The notes beneath the pieces are model-generated. The model did no database searches and was not told the DNA's origin. It worked only from the letters and a program-made list of their open reading frames with translations. DNA of 64,000 nucleotides from Saprospiraceae bacterium (GTDB lineage Bacteria > Bacteroidota > Bacteroidia > Chitinophagales > Saprospiraceae), in the NCBI GenBank assembly GCA_028285085.1, contig JANQQI010000011.1, positions 1 through 64,000 of the forward strand, in the 5' to 3' direction. The translations under genes were made by a program, and so were the position numbers. Shown here piece by piece: positions 29,572 through 37,561 of the stretch (positions are counted from its first letter, which is position 1; each line of letters begins with the position of its first letter).

Positions 29572-31461
29572 TCATTGTCGGTCATCCATCTCTTGTGCTT
29601 TGAAATATTGGCCGGGGGTAGAATTCGTGAGCTTTTTAAAGGCCCGATTAAAGGCCGTCTTGGAGTTGAAACCCACCGAAAACGCAATCGCCAGGAAGGT
29701 ATGGTTGCGATAAGCTTCTTGCATGACGCGTTCCTTGAAGGCTTCGACCCGCCAGGAATTAACGAAATCGTAGAAATTTTTGTCAAAACCGTCATTGATC
29801 ACCTTAGACAAGGTATGTGGATTCGTACCTACCGTTTCAGCTAACTCGGAAAGAGAGAGCTTGGGATTAAGAAATGGCTGTTCGTCCTGCATGATGGTTA
29901 CCAATTGTGTTTTGAGGGCTTGCAAGGTCGCACTTTCTTCCTCGGACACTGTGCCATTATCCGTATGAGTTGGTTTGGTCTGTGCCTGGACCTCGGCGTC
30001 AATCACTTCCGCGGGGACTTTGAAAATCTCCGGTTGTTTCATCGCGAAATAACCGAGGCAAAAGATCAGTAAGGCGAAGAGCGCCCAGACACTATCCGTC
30101 GTTTTATTGGTCAGCCACTGCCAATCGTGTCCCATTATCAGCCCGGCAATTCCCACCAGATAGGTCAAAAACCACACGAACAAGCAACTAGCGATCAGCA
30201 GGATAATGGTATTCAGAAATTTGAGATTCTGCTCGAAAGAGTAATTCGCATTATTGTTGGCCTCATAGGCGTGCGCCAGTCGGTAACTTTGCCACCAATA
30301 AATGCTGTTGTAAATCAGAGCCAGCCCACCACTGACGGCGAAAAAGGTACTCAAACTCCGATCAACCACTCGGCCGATGAATATCTCATTATCAAGCAAC
30401 AGCAATGGGAGATACGCAAAGAACTGTAAAATGACCGGAACGAAATGCAGCCAACGCCAGCGCTGATTACGAGACGGTAAGAGCAGGAGCTTTTGCATGT
30501 AAAACAGGAACAAGGGCGCAAAGAGAAAGTAAATCAAATCGGGCAACAGCAGTAATTTCGGCATCCACTGAAAGGTTTCCCGATCGTAGGTTGACACCCG
30601 CCCGATGATGGCGACTGCCGTCAGGGCAATCAAGATCGAAAGCATACGATTTGCCGCCCGATTGTAATTTTGGGTGGTATTAATTGCAATCACCAGCAAA
30701 ATCCCCTGGAAGGCGGCCAGTAGTAGCAAAAAGGTATAAACCGTGAGCGGTCGCCCCGAAATATCTTCCCAGCTCTGAATCCGACATTCGATCTGCACCT
30801 GGGGTGGGGTAGTGGCATCCGCCCGATATTGGCGATTAGGCAAAGCGCGGCCCGCAGCATCGCCTTCGGCGGTATCCCAGTTGCCGCGCGTGAATTTATA
30901 GAGCAAGGTATCCCGTCTCAGCTTCACCTTGGCCTGATATTGCCCGGCGGCGTTAGGCTGCATCTTATAAGCCGGATCGCCGGGATGCCAATTGTTGAAG
31001 TTCCCCACCAGATATATCGAAGCCTCGGGCGGCGTATTCTCCGGCAAATCCTGCAAAACGATGGTCAATTCAGAGCGATAGGGGATAGCATCCTGCAAGT
31101 CTTCCCAGCCGGATACCTGGACGCGTAGGGTGTCGTGATCTTGCTCGGGCACGTAGCGACGATTATCGAGCGTCTGCCCCAGCGCATCACTCTCCACCCT
31201 CAGCCAATCCCCTCGTGTGAATTTATACTCAAAGGCCGCCGGCAGCACCGAAAAGGTATAGGCATAGCGCCCGTCTCCTAGCGGCTCCAGCTGAAAAGCC
31301 CGCTCTCCTGGCTGCCACTGATTGAAATCTCCGGTCAGGAAAATAGAATCCTCGGTTGGGGTATAGGCCGGCATCGATTCCAGGAGAATCGTCAGTTGGG
31401 CGGTGAGCCGGCCGGCACCCACCAGCCATAGGATGCTTAGGAGAAACGCTTTTTGCCACAT
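29572..31461 (-). CDS. AraC-type transmembrane regulator with two starch-binding-like ectodomains
   Basis: 629 residues. A signal peptide (1-22, GRLTAQ) leads to two tandem domains of about 115 residues that resemble CBM20/CBM48 starch-binding folds: 'SIFLTGDFNQWQPGERAFQLEP' with 'FEYKFTRGDW', then 'SIYLVGNFNNWHPGDPAYKMQP' with 'LLYKFTRGNW'. About seven transmembrane helices follow (245-480), then an AraC HTH pair ('LSELAETVGTNPHTLSKVINDGF', 'IAFSVGFNSKTAFNRAFKKL'). The layout suggests a membrane receptor that could bind a periplasmic glycan and regulate transcription directly. ATG 31461 starts the signal peptide; the longer frame to 31515 lacks one. The alpha-amylase gene lies 2 kb away. Confidence 0.88.
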   Translation of the reverse strand: MWQKAFLLSILWLVGAGRLTAQLTILLESMPAYTPTEDSIFLTGDFNQWQPGERAFQLEPLGDGRYAYTFSVLPAAFEYKFTRGDWLRVESDALGQTLDNRRYVPEQDHDTLRVQVSGWEDLQDAIPYRSELTIVLQDLPENTPPEASIYLVGNFNNWHPGDPAYKMQPNAAGQYQAKVKLRRDTLLYKFTRGNWDTAEGDAAGRALPNRQYRADATTPPQVQIECRIQSWEDISGRPLTVYTFLLLLAAFQGILLVIAINTTQNYNRAANRMLSILIALTAVAIIGRVSTYDRETFQWMPKLLLLPDLIYFLFAPLFLFYMQKLLLLPSRNQRWRWLHFVPVILQFFAYLPLLLLDNEIFIGRVVDRSLSTFFAVSGGLALIYNSIYWWQSYRLAHAYEANNNANYSFEQNLKFLNTIILLIASCLFVWFLTYLVGIAGLIMGHDWQWLTNKTTDSVWALFALLIFCLGYFAMKQPEIFKVPAEVIDAEVQAQTKPTHTDNGTVSEEESATLQALKTQLVTIMQDEQPFLNPKLSLSELAETVGTNPHTLSKVINDGFDKNFYDFVNSWRVEAFKERVMQEAYRNHTFLAIAFSVGFNSKTAFNRAFKKLTNSTPGQYFKAQEMDDRQ

Positions 31462-32135
31462 AGCACTCGTAGTATGTCCATTAACGAGCCGGTGCCGCTC
31501 GTGGGCAGCCAGCAATAGAGGAGATCGGAGATGATTAAAGATAAGGAACTGTGCGGATGTTTTGGTATGTGGGGGGGATTAAATCGAAGGGGGAATGTTG
31601 TGGATTGGTATGGGGAAGTTGATTAGTTAGGGTGGTGTTCATAGTGTTTAGTGTTCGGGTGATGGTTGGGGATGGTTATTTAGTGGTTGGATAATGGTTG
31701 TGGTAATCGTTAATACGGTTAGGGTGTGTATTCTTCTGGTTCTGTGTTGATTATGTTGAGTGAAGTGTGGCAGATGTAAATTGTTACCCAAAGTGAATTG
31801 TTTATTCATTGATCTTCATCTTATTTCCGTCATGTTAATTCTGGCAAGAAATAGTAATGATTAGGAGGCAGACAAAGATAAATAAGGGGTATGTGGAGGA
31901 AATAGAAGTGAATAAAATATATTGTTATCAATAAAGTTATTTGCTATCTTAACAGAATGTATTTAGTAGTATATAAAACTACGCATAGTGTTGTTTAATA
32001 AAACGACGATGATTTATACCTATATCATTCAAGTCAGTCTCGTTCAAATTGTGAGTCTTTTGAATCGGTTGGAGGGGGAGATATATGAACATGATGTTTG
32101 ATAAATAGATGTTATGTGCCATTAAAATAACTTAT
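31462..32135. other. Intergenic region with strong G/T strand skew
   Basis: 674 bp without a supported gene. From about 31545 to 31780 the + strand is almost devoid of C and dominated by G and T (including a G7 run). Read from the minus strand this gives a C/A-rich, probably unstructured leader for the AraC/starch-domain gene. From 31800 the base composition turns AT-rich, marking entry to the accessory patch. Confidence 0.6.
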
Positions 32136-33425
32136 ATGAAATTTGAAGATGAATTGAGAAATAAACTCGAGAGCGGTGGTATTGAATTTGGGGTTGAAAA
32201 AAGAGAATACACAAACAACGATGGAGAAGTAGAAATGACAGAACGTGAGTATGCTAAATTTCCATGTGGAAGAGAGTTTATAAAACTACAATATACCGAT
32301 AGAATTGAACTCGATTTGTATAAGGAAAGTAATATTGAAAAATTTAAATTTATTAAAGATTTTGAAGGCATTTGGTCTCCTGAGTTGGGGGCTATTGAAT
32401 GTGAACTACAATCTGTTCATAGGTTTGGAGCACCATCACATTATGTTATGAGAAGACTTGCTAAACTTTTTGAAACTGAAATTGAAGAAAATACTGAAAT
32501 TCAAAGGTTCTCATTAGAACCATCAGCTAATGGACATCTTGTATCTATAGGACGTCCAAGTATTGATTATGCAATTCTTTCCTTTTTGAAGAATAGAAGA
32601 CTAAGATTTGAGAATACAAGAAGACGGCCTACTTTAAGAATTGAAAATCTAACTATTTCAAAGCATGATGATGCAAAGAAACTACTAAATAAAATAGGTA
32701 ATGCTGTTCTGTTTAAACTCGATATGACATCAAATATAGGGTTTAAATTAGCTGAGGATATAGAAATCCGACGGTCATATTTTCGGAAAAAGCGTTCTGA
32801 ATATGAATTAGATAAATCATTTCCGCTTTATGAGTATGACAGCGAACCAATGTCATTATATTGGTATGCAAAATCGGCGACAGAAATGCCACTTCTCCAG
32901 TTTTTGGCTCTATATCAAATTTTAGAATTTTATTATCCTATCTTTTCCCAAAAAGAAGCACATCAAAAGATAAAAAATCTAATTAAAGATCCAAGATTTA
33001 ATCCGAATAAAGACTCTGATATATCGAAAATACTAAATTCGATTAAGCAGAATAAAAATCAACTTGGATTTGGTTCAGAGTTAGAACAGTTGAAGGCAAC
33101 TTTATCCAGTTGTATAACTAATGAAGATATTCTTGAAATAATTCAAGCCGATGAAGAAACAAATGAGTATTTCGCAGACAAAAAATCAAAAAAAATTGCT
33201 CATAAAAGTATAAATCTTTCGAATCTTTCAAATTTAATATCAGATTGTGCAGAACGGATTTATGAAATAAGATGTAGAATCGTACACACGAAAGTATCTG
33301 ACAAGAATTATAAATTACTTCTGCCTTCTTCACCAGAGTTAAAATATATGTCCTTTGAGATTTCGATTTTAGAGCAAATGGCCAAAAAAGTCTTGATTAC
33401 TGCAAGTAGAACAATAAATATATGA
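32136..33425 (+). CDS. HEPN-like (Apea-like) protein
   Basis: About 429 residues, lysine- and glutamate-rich, encoded by DNA clearly more AT-rich than the region before 31 kb. The N-terminal 200 residues match no domain I know. The C-terminal half is helical: 'PLLQFLALYQILEFYYPIFSQKEA' and, near the end, 'ERIYEIRCRIVHTK', which contains an R-x4-H motif (R-C-R-I-V-H, His about 384). This pattern is typical of HEPN and Apea-like HEPN domains, many of which are RNases or partners in defence and toxin systems. ATG 32136 fits the start better than 32109. Followed by the EAD-MORN-S24 gene after 163 bp in the same direction. Confidence 0.7.
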   Translation: MKFEDELRNKLESGGIEFGVEKREYTNNDGEVEMTEREYAKFPCGREFIKLQYTDRIELDLYKESNIEKFKFIKDFEGIWSPELGAIECELQSVHRFGAPSHYVMRRLAKLFETEIEENTEIQRFSLEPSANGHLVSIGRPSIDYAILSFLKNRRLRFENTRRRPTLRIENLTISKHDDAKKLLNKIGNAVLFKLDMTSNIGFKLAEDIEIRRSYFRKKRSEYELDKSFPLYEYDSEPMSLYWYAKSATEMPLLQFLALYQILEFYYPIFSQKEAHQKIKNLIKDPRFNPNKDSDISKILNSIKQNKNQLGFGSELEQLKATLSSCITNEDILEIIQADEETNEYFADKKSKKIAHKSINLSNLSNLISDCAERIYEIRCRIVHTKVSDKNYKLLLPSSPELKYMSFEISILEQMAKKVLITASRTINI

Positions 33426-33588
33426 AGAACGATGTACGATATAGGCCATGATACCAATTTAATGTCGCACGGCAAATAATTTAACCGTTCTGCGATATAA
33501 GAAAGATTGAATCCAAATAGCCAATGTACCAACCACTAAAGGTGGAAAAATCCTATGTTTTTTACTATATGTACTAATATGTCATTCC

Positions 33589-34527
33589 ATGAAATTGAGT
33601 ATTAAAAATCTCAGAAAATCAGCTAAAGAATTAATAACTCAATGTTATGTTGGAAAAGACTTGATTGAAAGTATTGAATTGTTAAGATCTGCTGTAGACG
33701 ACGAGAGTGATTCTTATAAAAAAATATCGCTTACAATTCCACAAATAAGAAGATGTGAGCAACAAATGAGAGATGGAACAATTTCTTCAAGAGACTATGA
33801 TGTAAGAATCAACCAAATCCAAATCTCTATTTATGATTTCATTTCTAAGCTGAAGTCGAAAGAAATACTGACTCTTTTCGAATACGATGATAAAAATGGA
33901 TTAGAATTTTATATAACCAATAGCCAAAAAGAATTTAAGTTCAGATTCATTGGGAATCTTAGAAATTATCTGCCTTATGGAGTTGGAAAAGCATTTTATT
34001 CAAATGGAAGCTATTACCACGGTTCCTTTAAAAATGGATTAAAAGAGGGCGAAGGAATATTATACGATAAGAATAGAATGGTAATAAATAATGGGAAATG
34101 GAAAAATGATAATTTTTTAGGCAAAAATCAAATAAGATATTATAAACACATTTCGGTTGGGGCAAATTCTAAGCAGAATATCAATATTATTGATGAACCA
34201 GATTTTGAAATTATCTTATTACCATTTCTTAATGAGGTAGGCTTACTAGCATTTCCTGTTAAAGGCGATAGTATGGTGCCTAGATTTAAAGAAGGGGATA
34301 GAGTAATCTGCAAAGAAATAACCGACCAAAGAGAAATTCACCATAATCAAGTTTACGTAGTATATCATGATCAAATGTTCTTATTAAAATATGTCCAAAA
34401 GGATTGGCATAGAAGTAACAGATACGTATTAGTTTCCGAAAATTATTTGAATCATGACCCAATCGAAATATTTGCTGATGAAGGGACTAAATTCTTTAAA
34501 CTTGTCCATTTGCTAAAAGACTATTAA
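33589..34527 (+). CDS. Fusion of effector-associated domain, MORN-like repeats and S24 peptidase
   Basis: 312 residues. Residues 5-92 follow the effector-associated-domain pattern (EAD11-like: 'KELITQCYVGKDLIESIELL', then 'R..EQQMRDGTISSRDYDVRINQI' and 'ISIYDFISKL'). Residues about 115-178 carry MORN-like repeats ('GNLRNYLPYGVGKAFYSNG', 'GSFKNGLKEGEGILYD', 'NGKWKNDNFLG'). Residues about 205-312 form an S24 LexA/UmuD-type peptidase: G-D-S-M with S228, 'FKEGDRVI', K267 in 'FLLKYV', then 'LVSENYLNHDP'. The Ser-Lys spacing of 39 resembles LexA/UmuD. There is no helix-turn-helix, so it is not a normal repressor. Likely a signalling or conflict-system protease. AT-rich context; downstream of a HEPN-like gene. 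Confidence 0.82.
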   Translation: MKLSIKNLRKSAKELITQCYVGKDLIESIELLRSAVDDESDSYKKISLTIPQIRRCEQQMRDGTISSRDYDVRINQIQISIYDFISKLKSKEILTLFEYDDKNGLEFYITNSQKEFKFRFIGNLRNYLPYGVGKAFYSNGSYYHGSFKNGLKEGEGILYDKNRMVINNGKWKNDNFLGKNQIRYYKHISVGANSKQNINIIDEPDFEIILLPFLNEVGLLAFPVKGDSMVPRFKEGDRVICKEITDQREIHHNQVYVVYHDQMFLLKYVQKDWHRSNRYVLVSENYLNHDPIEIFADEGTKFFKLVHLLKDY

Positions 34528-34634
34528 TGTAACTAAAAATGATGCAAGTGTATATGCTAGCTTAATACTAATCATGTTTGCCAATCGTCAGACCGTGCAA
34601 TAATCTAATTCGGGAAGATTAACTAAAGTGTATC

Positions 34635-35004
34635 AAGGTTATATTTCCATATCCGTTGACAAACTAATGCCCAAGAAATACATGAAGATCGACCTGCAAT
34701 TTCGTGCATTCATGCCTATGAAGTATTAAAAACAACCCATCTAAATTACTTTATCAATTCTCCCTTGAGTCATTTATTTCGACCGACGACTTTTTAACGG
34801 ATTTTGCAGCCACATCTTAATTATCCCTTATTTATAAGGAGACCAAGCTAAACTATAGTCATACTAGCGGACCTGGACTTACCCAATCATATGTTCGAGT
34901 GTACGTTAGTTAAACAAAACAGTTGATTAATAACAACATTTTTAAGACCTTATAAAGGCAAATAGCTGTGACAGTTCACAGGGTGTATCTTTGACCTATT
35001 TGCG
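34635..35004 (+). mobile_element. Internally deleted transposon remnant (copy A)
   Basis: The left part (gacaaactaatgcc at about 34658, then 'aacaacccatctaaatta') matches the reverse complement of 62430-62530. The right part (34939-35004) matches 44345-44414 and 61992-62070. It carries a hairpin: GCAAATAG ... CTATTTGC enclosing CTGTGA/TCACAG. Between these parts no transposase reading frame remains. The stretch 34528-35084 holds no other gene. Limits are approximate. Confidence 0.7.
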
Positions 35005-35084
35005 AGACTATTTGGCAGAGAGAAATAGGCTAATTGTATGACACAACTCACGCCTCTACCCCCTCAACACAAAAATAAAACCCA

Positions 35085-35687
35085 TTGAACAAAAACTCCA
35101 AATACGACGCTTTCCGAATGGCCTTAGAAGAAGGCGCGCCCATTACGGAGGAGAATTGGGCTACCATAAGGCCGCACCTGACAGTCAGGCATTTTGCCAA
35201 AGGGGAAACCATTATCGGAGAGGGGGAAACGGAAAATTATCTTTCTGCGGTGGCCAAGGGCTGCGTAAGGCACTATGTGCTTAAAGATGGTAACGAAATC
35301 AACTTTGACTTTGCGTTTGAGCATGAATTAAGTAACTCCTATGCTTCTTTTTTATCGCGAAGCCCTTCGCGGATCTCGATTGAAGCGATCGAAGCCGTTA
35401 CCTTGATCAGCCTCCACTATGATCGTTTGCAAATGTTGTACAGTGAGTCCGCTACCGGAGAGAGAATAGGTCGATTAACGACAGAAGGCTACTACATTTG
35501 GCGAGAGAAGCGTGAAATTCAACTCCTGACCTTAACCCCCGAAGAACTCTATCTGGACCTGCTGTCCCAATATCCAGAATATATCAGTCGTATCCCGCAA
35601 AAGTATCTGGCTTCCTATCTGCAGGTGCAGCCCGAATCACTCAGCAGAATAAAAAGGAGAATTCACCAAAACCGGAAGCGAACTTAA
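35085..35687 (+). CDS. Crp/Fnr-family regulator
   Basis: 200 residues. A cyclic-nucleotide-binding-like beta roll ('FAKGETIIGEGETENYLSAVAKGCVRHYVLKDGNEINFDFAFE', 'SRISIEAIEAVTLISLHYDRLQMLY') is followed by the C-terminal helix-turn-helix ('YISRIPQKYLASYLQVQPESLSRIKRRI'). This is the Bacteroidota Crp/Fnr type. The ligand is unknown; the usual cAMP-contact residues are not obvious. TTG start at 35085. It lies directly after the IS remnant and upstream of a beta-barrel gene. Confidence 0.9.
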   Translation: MNKNSKYDAFRMALEEGAPITEENWATIRPHLTVRHFAKGETIIGEGETENYLSAVAKGCVRHYVLKDGNEINFDFAFEHELSNSYASFLSRSPSRISIEAIEAVTLISLHYDRLQMLYSESATGERIGRLTTEGYYIWREKREIQLLTLTPEELYLDLLSQYPEYISRIPQKYLASYLQVQPESLSRIKRRIHQNRKRT

Positions 35688-35740
35688 CCAAGGTTATTTT
35701 ATTTCAGCTGCCCTCTGGTGAACTTTGTCATGAAATCTTA

Positions 35741-35902
35741 GAGCTTGTTTGGAATTTGTTCTTTAGGTCGAAAACTGACAATTTTTTGTTTAAATGAAGC
35801 TCCTTTTAAGGAGCATAGCCGGAGGCTACGTGACGAAAAAGAGCTGAGATGTAAACAGAAAAGTGGCGTTTGTAGACCAATTAATAATCTCCAAACAAGC
35901 TC
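35741..35902. mobile_element. 162-bp MITE with 13-bp inverted repeats and TTA duplication
   Basis: Perfect inverted ends GAGCTTGTTTGGA (35741-35753) and TCCAAACAAGCTC (35890-35902) are flanked on both sides by TTA (35738-35740 and 35903-35905), as expected for a 3-bp target duplication. The interior has palindromes (gctccttttaaggagc; tagccggaggcta) and no coding capacity. Confidence 0.75.
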
Positions 35903-35918
35903 TTAAACACAAGACATC

Positions 35919-36641
35919 ATGCAAGCTTACCAGAGTATCTTACTAACAATTTTAACCTTAGGGGTTTTTACCGCGACCTATGCACAAGGAAACGCGGAGG
36001 AATTTAAAAAGCACCATAATCTTTATATCAGCTTTGGAGCTGGCTCTTCGATCCTGAGGCAATTTCCCTCCGATATTTATTTTGCCGGAAGTAATAACCT
36101 TCAGTTGGGATTGATGTACGAGCGCGCATTTCATCATCGATTTTCGGTCGTTACTGGCCTTGAATTTGAGCAAGTGACCTACAATTTTGACGGCGACTTG
36201 CAGTTCAACTCAAATACTGGGTTTACGTTAATTGAAGCGGCATCCGACAAAAAATACACCGGACTAAGACAACGAAATCTGGCTGTCCCGCTGCAAGCCA
36301 GGTTCTACTTTTTGGAAAACAATGCTGCTGATTCGCGGAATCTATTTGTGCAGGGCGGGGTGCGCCTGATTCAATCCTTAGACTTTCTTGGGGCGGAAAG
36401 CTTAGCAACCAGTTATTATTATCGTAGTGAGGGCGCATCTGAATCACTCTCATTGTCTGATTACACCAATCAAACAGGCTGGCAGTTGGAACTGATGATT
36501 GGATTTAAAGGGCAATTCTTCAAAAAGTTTGACTTGCTCAATGCTTCTACCCTAGGCTTTATGTATCAGTTGAATCCGATGTTTGACGATAATTCTTCTG
36601 AGGTATTCCCCTTGAATTTCACCTGGCGGTTTCTGTTTTAA
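35919..36641 (+). CDS. Outer-membrane beta-barrel protein
   Basis: 240 residues with a signal peptide (GVFTATYAQ, cleavage near 22). Alternating amphipathic strands ('HNLYISFGAGSSILRQFP', 'LQLGLMYERAFHHRFSVVTGLEFEQ', 'GLRQRNLAVPLQARFYF') and a terminal aromatic residue (TWRFLF) fit a small outer-membrane beta-barrel (PF13568-like). The exact role is unknown. Possible operon with the following membrane protein, 25 bp downstream. Confidence 0.82.
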   Translation: MQAYQSILLTILTLGVFTATYAQGNAEEFKKHHNLYISFGAGSSILRQFPSDIYFAGSNNLQLGLMYERAFHHRFSVVTGLEFEQVTYNFDGDLQFNSNTGFTLIEAASDKKYTGLRQRNLAVPLQARFYFLENNAADSRNLFVQGGVRLIQSLDFLGAESLATSYYYRSEGASESLSLSDYTNQTGWQLELMIGFKGQFFKKFDLLNASTLGFMYQLNPMFDDNSSEVFPLNFTWRFLF

Positions 36642-36666
36642 AAGTAGCCTGATTATTTTAGTCAAT

Positions 36667-37311
36667 ATGGATGGCAGTAATAAAGAGCATTCTGAGACCT
36701 CACCTTGGTGGATGGCCATACAAAAGCATTTCCCCTGGAAGGCGTTTATCATCGGCGCTTTACTCCCGATTATCATTTATTATGTGTTTGATCTGTACGG
36801 CAAACCGCTGGTTGGAGCTCTGATAGCGGCCTCTTGGGGCGTTGGTGTGGTGCTGGTCACCCATTTTGTGTTCCAAAAAGTAAACCTCTTTGCCGTATTA
36901 GCCATCCCATTGACACTGATAGAAATTATAGGAACGATCATCACCCTTAGTCCCGATTTCTATTTGGCGACTGCTGCTATTGACCACCTGCTCTGGGGGA
37001 TCGCTTTTCTGGTGTCGTTAGCCTTTCCTCGCCCCCTGATCCTGGTATTGGCTGATGCGATGGATAGTATTCCGCACTCAAGCGAGATGGAGGAATTTCG
37101 AAAAACGAAAGAATTTAGGATGGCCTGGGTTGTATTAACCTCTATTTGGGCCGGCGCACATATCCTTTCGGCCATGGTGTTAGTTGTCTCACAACTTTGG
37201 ATGCCCCTTGAGTTCTTCCTGATCGTCAGAACAACACTCAGCATGCCGCTACTGGCTGTTTTGATTGCCATTAGTTTTTGGTTTCCAGAGTGGTATTGGA
37301 ATAGAGCTTGA
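36667..37311 (+). CDS. VC0807-family membrane protein
   Basis: 214 residues with about six transmembrane helices. 'LLPIIIYYVFDLYGKPLVGALIAASWGVGVVL' and 'SPDFYLATAAIDHLLWGIAFLVSLAFPRPLILVLA' match VC0807-type integral membrane proteins related to septation protein A. Function unknown. It probably shares a transcript with the beta-barrel gene upstream. Confidence 0.8.
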   Translation: MDGSNKEHSETSPWWMAIQKHFPWKAFIIGALLPIIIYYVFDLYGKPLVGALIAASWGVGVVLVTHFVFQKVNLFAVLAIPLTLIEIIGTIITLSPDFYLATAAIDHLLWGIAFLVSLAFPRPLILVLADAMDSIPHSSEMEEFRKTKEFRMAWVVLTSIWAGAHILSAMVLVVSQLWMPLEFFLIVRTTLSMPLLAVLIAISFWFPEWYWNRA

Positions 37312-37561
37312 CTTGACGCTCTAATCTTATTAGGAGGATGGTGGCTTGGCAAAATATGCTTAGAGATTCAACAACAACTATCCTCAATGGTCTCAATATA
37401 TCAGGAATAAGTACTTTTACCTCCAGAACCAATAGCGTATCAATTGGAATTTTTAAATTAACCATTAATAACAGAGGCAACAGATAACATACAGATGGCG
37501 ATCATATCTAGTATAGACGCCATATATCACTAAGTTATTCCTGCTAACTAAAAAGAGCAAT

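Noticed and set aside
34980-34994. TATCTTTG in the IS remnant as the promoter of the Crp/Fnr gene
   Set aside because: Matches the -7 consensus, but no -33 element at proper spacing and it is not conserved in the other IS copies.
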